A stretch of 38,450 nt of DNA from contig CAIMLT010000027.1 in NCBI GenBank assembly GCA_903842445.1, forward strand, positions 1 through 38,450. Reading direction: 5' to 3'. Positions 7,666 through 14,585 of this stretch are shown here, piece after piece (position 1 is the first letter of the stretch; every line of letters begins with the position of its first letter). A program made the position numbers and the translations under genes. The notes beneath the pieces were generated by a model. It was not told the origin of the DNA, ran no database searches, and saw only the letters and a list, made by a program, of their open reading frames with translations. The DNA comes from an uncultured bacterium (GTDB lineage: Bacteria; Patescibacteriota; Minisyncoccia; Moranbacterales; UBA2206).

Positions 7666-9354
7666 TTACTTTGAATCTTCTATTTTTTTCACACCCACCA
7701 GCCACATCTTATTTTCAATCCAACTTCCCAAAACAAATCGTAAAATTGTTCTAGTGATGACCACCGCCGTGAACATTGAAGCCAGCACTCCAATAATTAG
7801 CGTAACAGCAAAACCTTTCACAAATCCAGTTCCCATTTCAACCAAAATTAACGCCGTAATAATTGATGACATATTTCCATCCAGAATTGACGTCCAAGCT
7901 CTTTTAAACCCTTCCTCAATCGCACTTAAAATATTGCGCCCTTTACGCACCTCTTCTTTAGTTCTCTCAAAAATCAAAATATTTGCATCCACCGCCATTC
8001 CGATTGAAAGAACAAAGCCAGCGATTCCTGGAAGAGTCAGTGTGATTTGCCAAGGCGTGAATCCAGATAATTTAAAAATAGTTATCATAAGAGCAGAATA
8101 AATCAAAAGAGAGAATGAAGCAATCAGTCCCAGGAAGCGATAATAAAGCAACATAAAAATAATCACCAGAAGTAACCCAATCATTCCCGCTTTCAAGCTT
8201 TTTTCAAGAGACACTTGCCCTAGCGTTGCTTCCACTGATTGTTGACCAACCAAACTGATTGGCACTGGTAGAGCGCCTTCGTTTAATCTTTTGACTAGAT
8301 CTTTTGCTTCTTCGATAGTATAATTCCCCGTTACTACCGCTTCCCCATTTAAAATTTCGCTTTGCACGGTTGGCGCAGTAATGATTTCTCCATCCAAATA
8401 TATCGCCACTCGCTTCCCTATATTTTTCTTGGTAACTTCAGCAAATAATTTCGTACCTTCATCATCAAATTTCAAAGACACTTCTGGTTCGGACAATCCC
8501 TGACTCTTAAATTGCACACTAGCACTTTCAAGATTTTTACCGGAAAGTCCCGTTGAAACAAAATCCATCTTGGGTTGTGGCTGAGTCATCTTGGAAAACA
8601 AAATATGCGCGCTTTTAAATTCTTGTTCATCCCCCTCGCCTCTGACTTCAATTCTTTTGATTATATGCCAACCAAAAGAAGTTTCGACAAGATTAGGAAA
8701 AACCTCGCCATCTTTCAAATCTTTATTAAAAATTACATCTTCATATTCGGCCACAAAAGAACCTTTTTTTTGAAAATCATATTCTCCGCCATTATCTTTT
8801 GATCCAGGATCTTGGCTATTATCTTTAGCCAGTTGCGCGAAATCCTCACCTGCCAAAACTTTTTTTAAAACTTCTTCCGCTTTAGCTTTATTTTTTTCAT
8901 TTGTGCTAGTGATAAGTTCCTCCGGGATTTTTTCTGCTTCAGCTTGTTTTTCTTCTTTGAACTCCAAGAATGGCGTTTCGCTGATCATTTTTTTGGCCTC
9001 ATTGATATCTTTGACACCAGCCAACTCAACAACCAATCGCTGCTCTCCGCCGGATTTTGTAGTGTAAACTACCGGTTCAGCTACACCAAAAGCATTCACG
9101 CGCCGTTCAATCACATCTTGCACGGCCTGCATCGCTTCGGCTGTTTTCGCGCCATCTACTTGGCTCGTGTCAGCTTTATACTCAAGATGGATTCCACCTT
9201 GCAAATCCAGACCAAGGTTTATTTTCGGCTTATTCAGAAAATCAAAAAGACGCGGTACTTTCGAAACCGCCTGCGGATAAGCAATAAGTCCAGCGAAAAT
9301 CGCCAAAACGATCACTAGGCTAAATTTTAATCTAAGTTTTTGCCTGTTACTCAT
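7666..9354 (-). CDS. secD: Protein translocase SecD with inserted parvulin domain
   Basis: Motor subunit of SecDF (562 aa). It has TM1 (residues 11-28), the GLDLQGGIHLEY motif (48-59), the first half of the P1 domain to EFKEE (~135), then an insert. SecD sequence resumes at FVSTGLSGKNL (~265) and runs through ITAPTV and ALPVPI to five C-terminal membrane helices with GFVLSIGMAVDANILIFERTKEE. The insert (~136-256) has parvulin hallmarks: LAGEDFAQLAKDNSQDPGS, NGGEYDFQKKGSFVAEYE and SFGWHIIKR. The strand that normally opens a parvulin, SAHILF, instead comes last (~248-253) after a short turn. This suggests a circularly permuted PPIase acting outside the cytoplasmic membrane on emerging chains. 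The promoter is predicted to give a leaderless mRNA. Confidence 0.95.
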   Translation of the reverse strand: MSNRQKLRLKFSLVIVLAIFAGLIAYPQAVSKVPRLFDFLNKPKINLGLDLQGGIHLEYKADTSQVDGAKTAEAMQAVQDVIERRVNAFGVAEPVVYTTKSGGEQRLVVELAGVKDINEAKKMISETPFLEFKEEKQAEAEKIPEELITSTNEKNKAKAEEVLKKVLAGEDFAQLAKDNSQDPGSKDNGGEYDFQKKGSFVAEYEDVIFNKDLKDGEVFPNLVETSFGWHIIKRIEVRGEGDEQEFKSAHILFSKMTQPQPKMDFVSTGLSGKNLESASVQFKSQGLSEPEVSLKFDDEGTKLFAEVTKKNIGKRVAIYLDGEIITAPTVQSEILNGEAVVTGNYTIEEAKDLVKRLNEGALPVPISLVGQQSVEATLGQVSLEKSLKAGMIGLLLVIIFMLLYYRFLGLIASFSLLIYSALMITIFKLSGFTPWQITLTLPGIAGFVLSIGMAVDANILIFERTKEEVRKGRNILSAIEEGFKRAWTSILDGNMSSIITALILVEMGTGFVKGFAVTLIIGVLASMFTAVVITRTILRFVLGSWIENKMWLVGVKKIEDSK

Positions 9355-9389
9355 AAATTCTATTCTACCCGAAACTCAAAGTTTGGCAA
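9355..9389 (-). promoter_or_regulatory. secD promoter, predicted leaderless
   Basis: On the minus strand there is -35 TTGCCA (9384-9389), a 16-bp spacer, and -10 TAGAAT (9362-9367). Seven bases follow before the ATG at 9354. Predicted +1 is 9354-9355, at the start codon. No Shine-Dalgarno site is present. Confidence 0.6.
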
Positions 9390-9396
9390 TAGACCA

Positions 9397-9589
9397 GTGT
9401 CATTCCCGCAAAGGCGGGAATCCAGGTTCCACCAATTTTGAACTCTAAAAAATCGAACTGCGAGTTTGACAAACTCTCTATTTTAGTGGGTCTTGAATTT
9501 TAATAATTCATTTTTTCTCTATTTTAAGACCGAGGTACCCAGATCTCCACCGGAGCTTATCCTCGTGAAAACTGTGGCGAGGATGACAC
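9397..9589. mobile_element. MITE-like palindromic element with dRS3-like end
   Basis: A non-coding segment of ~193 bases fills the gap between secD and the Nudix gene. It starts GTGTCATTCCCG and ends CGAGGATGACAC, so the ends form an inverted repeat (GTGTCATyC). The left end is the second copy of the 29-base repeat also found at 7564-7592. Inside are nested palindromes: GAGTTTGACAAACTC, GGTCTT/AAGACC and ATCCTCG/CGAGGAT. No transposase is encoded. It resembles a non-autonomous element or REP-type cluster; mobility is inferred. Confidence 0.5.
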
Positions 9590-9608
9590 AAAAAATAATT
9601 CCTTACTT

Positions 9609-10079
9609 TTAAATTTCCATTAAAAACTTATTTGCTCTTTCCAAAACTTTTTTTGAATTCAAATTACTTACGCGATTATACGCTTGATTATATTCCATCC
9701 AGACATAATCTCTGTGTTCGTCAGATAAAACAATCTCATGCGTATTTGTTTCTGTTAGATAATAATAAACTTTTTTGAAAATCCACCAACCACGTCCGAC
9801 CTTCCTTCTTTTTTCTTTTTCTTCATTTTTTGCTACATAAAAATATTTTTCTTGACCGAAAAAACCCGGTTTAATTTTCAAATCAGTTATTCCGGTTTCC
9901 TCTTTGGCTTCTCGAAAAAGCGTTTCTTCATCTGTTTCATCATTTTCGCCATGCCCTTTAATAAAACCCCAATGCCCACCAAGATAACGCAAAAGCAGGA
10001 ACTTAATTTTCCCATTTTCTCTTCTAAATGCCACCGCTCCAATTGATTTCTCAAAACTTAAAATTGTATTCATTCTCAT
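9609..10079 (-). CDS. Nudix hydrolase (Ap4A-hydrolase-like)
   Basis: Hydrolyses nucleoside-diphosphate-linked substrates; the substrate is not certain. A complete Nudix box GX5EX7REUXEEXGU is readable (GHGENDETDEETLFREAKEETGI, split here as GHGENDETDEE and TLFREAKEETGI). The surrounding layout (SIGAVAFRRENGKIKFLLLRYLGGHWGFIKGHGE and a late YYLTE strand) is like bis(5'-nucleosyl)-tetraphosphatases. The chosen ATG at 10079 overlaps the secA TGA as ATGA, which implies translational coupling; MNTILSF at 10073 is an alternative. About 156 aa. The pairing with secA is unexplained. Confidence 0.85.
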   Translation of the reverse strand: MRMNTILSFEKSIGAVAFRRENGKIKFLLLRYLGGHWGFIKGHGENDETDEETLFREAKEETGITDLKIKPGFFGQEKYFYVAKNEEKEKRRKVGRGWWIFKKVYYYLTETNTHEIVLSDEHRDYVWMEYNQAYNRVSNLNSKKVLERANKFLMEI

Positions 10080-12715
10080 TTGCCACAACACTTTTTATAC
10101 TTTTTACCACTCCCGCACAGGCATGGATCATTTCTTCCAATTTTATCAGTGTTAGTAATTGGTTTTTGCTTTGGCGCTTCACGCACTTCTCCGTCTTGAA
10201 TTTCTCGCGCCGAACCAAATGATTCAACTTCTCCTGCTCCGCTAAAATTAAGATTCTTTTCTGGAATAGCCGATTTCGTCTCAACCACCGGAGCAGCGGA
10301 AACACGAAAAATCGTATGTGTGATCGTTGATTTGATATTTTCCATTAGATAAGAAAACATTGAAAACGCTTCCCTTTTATATTCAACCAATGGATCTCTT
10401 TGTCCATAACCGCGAAGACCAATACCTTCCCGCAGATAATCGATTTCATCAAGATGACTCATCCACATCACATCAATTGTTTGCAACGCGATACTTCTTT
10501 CTAGCGAACGCATATTAACCTCGCCCAATTCCTGCTCCTTGTGATTATAGGCTTCCTTGGCAATACCAGCCAAATACTCAGTTGCTCCACCAATCAGCTC
10601 TGCCGTATTTTTATTTCGATCCGTCGCAATTTCTTTTAATTTATTCTGCGCTTCATTAGAAAGCAGAACCATGCTTTGGATATTCTCCACAATCTTCTCC
10701 GCTTCCAGATTTCCATTTTCCGCAGTAAGACTTCCCGAAACGGCTCTTTCAATTTCTTCGCGAATATTGTCCATAATTTCCGGCTTAATATTTGTCGCTT
10801 CGAGAACTACGCGTCTTTTTTTATAAAGAATCTCACGTTGCTTGTTCATCACGTCATCATAATCCAAAATATGCTTTCTAATATCAAAATTGAAGCCTTC
10901 GATTTTTGATTGAGCGTTTTCAATTGTGCGAGAAATAATCGGATTTTGAATTGGCTGATCCTCTGGAAGTCCCAGCCTTGTCATAAGGCTAATAAGATTA
11001 TCACCTCCAAAACGACGCATAAGTTCGTCTTCCAGAGAAACAAAAAATTGTGAGGCTCCAGGATCGCCCTGTCGTCCAGCGCGACCGCGAAGCTGATTAT
11101 CAATTCTCCGTGCTTCGTGCCGTTCTGTTCCCAAAATAAATAATCCACCAAGTTCGCGCGCACCTTCACCAAGCTTAATGTCCGTTCCGCGACCCGCCAT
11201 ATTCGTCGCGATCGTCACTGAACCAACGTGTCCGGCTTTCGCCACAATTTGCGCCTCCCTTTCATGGTTTTTAGCATTAAGAACTTCATGCGGAACACCT
11301 GATTTCAAAAGCAAGGCACTCAGATATTCTGATTTTTCAACTGCAATCGTTCCCACAAGAATCGGCTGACCAAACTTATTCACTTCTTTAATTTTTTCCA
11401 CAATCGCATTAAATTTACCTTTCTCTGATTTATAAACCACATCGGAAATATCTTTGCGCACCGCTGGTTTGTTGGTCGGAATTTCCATCACATCCATTTT
11501 ATATACTTTAAAAAATTCTTCCGCTGATGTTGAAGCTGTTCCGGTCATCCCAGAAATTTTTTGATACATACGAAAATAATTTTGGAAAGTAATTGTCGCA
11601 AGAGTTTTTGATTCTTTTTGCACACGCACACCTTCTTTTGCTTCAATCGCTTGATGCAAACCTTCGCTATATCTTCTTCCGGGCATCAATCGTCCAGTAA
11701 AATCATCAACAATAATCACTTCCCCATCCTTGACAACATAATCACGATCAAGTTGAAAAATTACCTGTGCCTTGAGTGCTTGTTCAAGATGATGAACGTA
11801 GGTGATTTTTCCGGCTTCATAAATATTACCAACGTTGAGCCACGACTCGATTTTAGCCACGCCACTTTCAGTAATCGTTACGGATTTTGTTTTTTCTTCA
11901 ACGGTATAGTCTTCTTCTATCTTTAATCTCGGAACAAGCATAGCAAATTGCTCATACATTTTGGTTGATTCGCTATCAGCCGCCGAAATAATAAGTGGTG
12001 TTCTAGCTTCATCGATAAGAATCGAATCGACTTCATCAACGATTACATAATTCAATTCACGCTGGGCCATATGCTCTAAAGATGGCACCATATTGTCGCG
12101 TAAATAGTCAAAACCAAATTCATTGTTCGTGCCATAAGTAATGTCCGCCACATAGGCTTCGCGTCGTAAGATCGGCACCAAATTTTCCATCTCAACGCTC
12201 ACTTCATCATCATCTTCTATTTTCGGCTGATACATATATGACGCGTCGTGGATAATGCAAGCGGTTGAGATTCCTAAAAAATACAAAATTCCACCCATCC
12301 AATTGCAATCGCGCTTGGCCAGATAGTCATTAACGGTTACCAAATGCACACCCTTGCCAGTGAGTGCATTGAGATACATCGGCAAAAGAGAAGTATGCGT
12401 CTTGCCTTCGCCGGTTTTCATTTCCGCAATCTTGCCTTGATGAAGCACGATTCCACCCATTAACTGAACATCAAACAACCTTTTCCCATCAACACGCTTA
12501 ACTGTTTCCCGCATAACCGCAAAAGCTTCCGGAAGAAGTTCATCAAGCGTCTCTTTTTTGGCAATTCGTTTTTTAAATTCGCTGGTTTTGGCCCGCAACT
12601 CATCGTCAGAAAGTTTAACCATCTGACTCTCGAGCGCATTAATTTTTTCAATAAGCGGCTTCAACTTTCCAACCTCCTTTTCATTGGAACCGAATAATTT
12701 TTTGAAAATTGACAT
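10076..12715 (-). CDS. secA: Preprotein translocase ATPase SecA
   Basis: The ATPase that pushes preproteins through SecYEG (879 aa, typical). Walker A is MKTGEGKTHTSLLP, Walker B is NYVIVDEVDSILIDEARTPL, and the C-terminal helicase-like motif VTIATNMAGRGTDIKLG is present. It ends with the SEC-C zinc motif (NDPCLCGSGKKYKKCC), which binds SecB or the ribosome in other bacteria. The ATG at 12715 lies 41 bases after the tyrS stop, with no Shine-Dalgarno and only weak promoter candidates. It may be read through from tyrS. It ends in TGA, which shows that UGA is a stop codon in this genome. Confidence 0.97.
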   Translation of the reverse strand: MSIFKKLFGSNEKEVGKLKPLIEKINALESQMVKLSDDELRAKTSEFKKRIAKKETLDELLPEAFAVMRETVKRVDGKRLFDVQLMGGIVLHQGKIAEMKTGEGKTHTSLLPMYLNALTGKGVHLVTVNDYLAKRDCNWMGGILYFLGISTACIIHDASYMYQPKIEDDDEVSVEMENLVPILRREAYVADITYGTNNEFGFDYLRDNMVPSLEHMAQRELNYVIVDEVDSILIDEARTPLIISAADSESTKMYEQFAMLVPRLKIEEDYTVEEKTKSVTITESGVAKIESWLNVGNIYEAGKITYVHHLEQALKAQVIFQLDRDYVVKDGEVIIVDDFTGRLMPGRRYSEGLHQAIEAKEGVRVQKESKTLATITFQNYFRMYQKISGMTGTASTSAEEFFKVYKMDVMEIPTNKPAVRKDISDVVYKSEKGKFNAIVEKIKEVNKFGQPILVGTIAVEKSEYLSALLLKSGVPHEVLNAKNHEREAQIVAKAGHVGSVTIATNMAGRGTDIKLGEGARELGGLFILGTERHEARRIDNQLRGRAGRQGDPGASQFFVSLEDELMRRFGGDNLISLMTRLGLPEDQPIQNPIISRTIENAQSKIEGFNFDIRKHILDYDDVMNKQREILYKKRRVVLEATNIKPEIMDNIREEIERAVSGSLTAENGNLEAEKIVENIQSMVLLSNEAQNKLKEIATDRNKNTAELIGGATEYLAGIAKEAYNHKEQELGEVNMRSLERSIALQTIDVMWMSHLDEIDYLREGIGLRGYGQRDPLVEYKREAFSMFSYLMENIKSTITHTIFRVSAAPVVETKSAIPEKNLNFSGAGEVESFGSAREIQDGEVREAPKQKPITNTDKIGRNDPCLCGSGKKYKKCCGK

Positions 12716-12756
12716 ATGTAATTTTTCTAATTTTATATAGCTGTTATTAACATGAG

Positions 12757-13971
12757 CTATTGACTAATTTTAATCCTCCTAAACTCCCGCTTCCCCGCCT
12801 TCAAAATCTTTCCATTAAAACTTTTATCCAATTTTAACTGCCAATCATGTATTATCTCATTATCCACTTTTATTCCGCCTTGGTCAATCTTTCTTCTGGC
12901 ATCAGTTTTACTTGTCGCTAATTTATTTTTTACCAGCACATTAATGAGTTCTTCCCCGCTTGAAACCTTAATTTCAGAAATTTCCGTCGGCAATTCTTTT
13001 TTGGAAAAAACTTGCTCAAAATGTTTTTGCGCCATCTCCGCCGCATTTTCACCTTTTATAGTTTTCACGATTTCAAAGGCCATTTTCTTTTTAAAAATCA
13101 TCGGATTTTCACCTTTTTCCATTGCCATTTTTATTTTTTCAATCTCTTTCATCGACACCATAGTCAGAAGTTCAAATCCAGAAAGAATATGCTGGTCAGA
13201 ATAGGACATTGCTTTTCCAAACATATCCGCTGGACTATCCGCCAGATTAATTCCATTGCCTTTGGTTTTGCTCATCGTCCGCCCATCCGGCGCATCCATC
13301 ATTTTATTGGTGCGCACAAACTTTTCTTTGCCCAAATAACTCCCAATCAAATCGCGTCCAACCAGCATATTGAAAGTTTGGTCTGTTCCGCCAATCTCCA
13401 TATCAACTTCCATCGCCACTCCGTCATAACCTTGCATAAGCGGATAGATAAATTCATGAAGGCGAATCGGATCGCCCTCTTTTATTCTCCGTTCAAACAT
13501 ATCACGCTCGAGCATTCTTTGCACTGTGATACTCGACATTAATTTTATGAGATCATTTAGTTTCAATTTGGAGAGCCACTTATAGTTTCGTTCAAATCGC
13601 ACTGGATTTTCTCCCCCAAAATCAATAAGCTGTGAAGCTTGTTTTTTCCAGCCAGACATATTTTTTTCAATATCTTCGTCCGTGAGCATTTTTCTGGTTG
13701 TGTCCTTGTCCGGATCGCCAACTTTGGCCGTATAATCTCCAATCAAGAAGATAACCTCGTGTCCCAGTTTTTGAAGAATTCCAAGCGCACGAATTCCCAT
13801 CGCATGACCGACATGAAGATATGGTCCAGTCGGATCAAAACCCTGATAGATTTTGAGTCGCTCTCCTGACATCAGTTTTTTGCGAAAAGCTTCCTTGGAA
13901 GGATAAATCGCTTCAACTCCACGCTCCAAAAATTCATCAATTAGTTTTTTGTCTTTTAGTACTTTTGACAT
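12757..13971 (-). CDS. tyrS: Tyrosyl-tRNA synthetase
   Basis: Charges tRNA-Tyr (404 aa). It shows the class Ic HIGH-type motif as GFDPTGPYLHVGHAMG (residues ~41-56) and a KMSKS-type loop as TMSKTKGNG. The C-terminal S4 RNA-binding domain (ELINVLVKNKLATSKTDARRKIDQGGIKVDNE) is complete. It belongs to the longer TyrRS type with a continuous insertion after the HIGH motif. It has its own promoter at 14006-14034 directly after the terminator of the 74-aa gene. The predicted leader is about 28 bases and contains no Shine-Dalgarno. Confidence 0.96.
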   Translation of the reverse strand: MSKVLKDKKLIDEFLERGVEAIYPSKEAFRKKLMSGERLKIYQGFDPTGPYLHVGHAMGIRALGILQKLGHEVIFLIGDYTAKVGDPDKDTTRKMLTDEDIEKNMSGWKKQASQLIDFGGENPVRFERNYKWLSKLKLNDLIKLMSSITVQRMLERDMFERRIKEGDPIRLHEFIYPLMQGYDGVAMEVDMEIGGTDQTFNMLVGRDLIGSYLGKEKFVRTNKMMDAPDGRTMSKTKGNGINLADSPADMFGKAMSYSDQHILSGFELLTMVSMKEIEKIKMAMEKGENPMIFKKKMAFEIVKTIKGENAAEMAQKHFEQVFSKKELPTEISEIKVSSGEELINVLVKNKLATSKTDARRKIDQGGIKVDNEIIHDWQLKLDKSFNGKILKAGKREFRRIKISQ

Positions 13972-14005
13972 AAAATTGCTCTAATATAAATTAGCTTACC
14001 ACCTA

Positions 14006-14034
14006 AATTTAGCACTAAAACAAGCTGATTGCAA
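14006..14034 (-). promoter_or_regulatory. tyrS promoter
   Basis: On the minus strand there is -35 TTGCAA (14029-14034), a 17-bp spacer ending TGC (extended -10), and -10 TAAATT (14006-14011). Predicted +1 is near 13999, giving a 28-base leader. The -35 abuts the U-tract of the upstream terminator. Confidence 0.6.
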
Positions 14035-14077
14035 GAAAAAAGACAGGGCTAGCGCGTCTTTGACGTTCTAGCCCTGT
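14034..14077 (-). terminator. Rho-independent terminator after the 74-aa gene
   Basis: A perfect 10-bp stem (ACAGGGCTAG at 14043-14052 with CTAGCCCTGT at 14068-14077) has an inner CGTC/GACG pairing. On the minus strand it is followed by CTTTTTTC. It lies 16 bases past the stop of the 74-aa gene. Confidence 0.9.
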
Positions 14078-14092
14078 TAATGCAAACGATAA

Positions 14093-14317
14093 TCAATGAA
14101 TGTATATTTCAATTTTTTCACCTGATAGCACCGGCTCAATCGCCTTGAGCAATTTTTTTTGTAAGCCATCCGAAGAAAGTCGATTAGGATCATTTGCTTG
14201 ACGAGCAATCTCACTTTTCAACTCTGGACTTTGTAAGAGTTGCATAATCAAACTTTTAGTTCCATTTGCTCCGGAAATGACTACCCAGCAGATTTCGCGT
14301 GTAATATGGATTATCAT
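14093..14317 (-). CDS. Uncharacterised 74-aa protein
   Basis: I do not recognise this family. It begins with a short hydrophobic stretch (MIIHITREICWVVISGANGTKSLIM) and then has a helical, polar region (LLQSPELKSEIARQANDPNRLSSDGLQKKLLKAIEPVLSGEKIEIYIH). No zinc, nucleotide-binding or clear membrane motif is visible. The strong Shine-Dalgarno GGGAGGG lies 5 bases before the ATG, and the gene is followed immediately by a strong terminator. It therefore forms a single-gene transcription unit or a tail of the mini-ORF unit upstream. Gene status rests on this framing signal, not on homology. Confidence 0.7.
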   Translation of the reverse strand: MIIHITREICWVVISGANGTKSLIMQLLQSPELKSEIARQANDPNRLSSDGLQKKLLKAIEPVLSGEKIEIYIH

Positions 14318-14322
14318 TTTTA

Positions 14323-14329
14323 CCCTCCC
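14323..14329 (-). promoter_or_regulatory. Strong Shine-Dalgarno of the 74-aa gene
   Basis: The minus-strand sequence GGGAGGG lies 5 bases before the ATG at 14317. It supports translation of this orphan gene and is one of only three such sites in the window. Confidence 0.75.
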
Positions 14330-14361
14330 AAATTTTATGGTTAGCTTAATAAAAGAACAAA

Positions 14362-14394
14362 AATAAAAAAAACCGCCACGTTGGCGGTTTTTGG
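14362..14394 (-). terminator. Terminator after the 34-aa mini-ORF
   Basis: The stem AACCGCCA (14371-14378) / TGGCGGTT (14382-14389) has a CGT loop and A/T runs on both sides. On the minus strand it ends in TTTTTTTTATTTTTG. It can work in both directions, but only minus-strand genes are nearby. Confidence 0.88.
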
Positions 14395-14418
14395 TTTATT
14401 TCGAAGGATTTTATTTCA

Positions 14419-14523
14419 CTATCTCATCTTCGCTTCAAGCCAAAATTCGCCAACATAAAGTCGAGACCCGGATCCGGAACATGAATACCAAAGATTGGTT
14501 TTAACTTGAAAATTTAGGCTCAT
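14419..14523 (-). CDS. Candidate 34-aa small protein
   Basis: A short minus-strand frame runs from ATG 14523 to TAG 14419-14421. The peptide starts MSLNFQVKTNLWYSCSGSGS and continues RLYVGEFWLEAKMR. It is rich in aromatic residues (two Trp, two Tyr, two Phe) with a Ser/Gly turn in the middle, as in a small beta hairpin. It is preceded by a five-codon frame (MRTVL, ATG at 14537) whose TGA overlaps its ATG, which could couple translation. A dedicated promoter (14551-14578) and terminator (14362-14394) frame it precisely. No function or family is recognised. The alternative is that this unit is a non-coding RNA. Confidence 0.5.
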   Translation of the reverse strand: MSLNFQVKTNLWYSCSGSGSRLYVGEFWLEAKMR

Positions 14524-14550
14524 AAAACTGTCCGCATTATTTACACTAAG

Positions 14551-14578
14551 ATTTTAGCACGATTCTATTTTTTGGCAA
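14551..14578 (-). promoter_or_regulatory. Promoter of the 34-aa mini-ORF unit
   Basis: On the minus strand there is -35 TTGCCA (14573-14578), a 16-bp spacer ending TGC, and -10 TAAAAT (14551-14556). Predicted +1 is near 14544. It starts 8 bases after the alaS stop and points away from alaS. Confidence 0.65.
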
Positions 14579-14585
14579 GCGCGTA

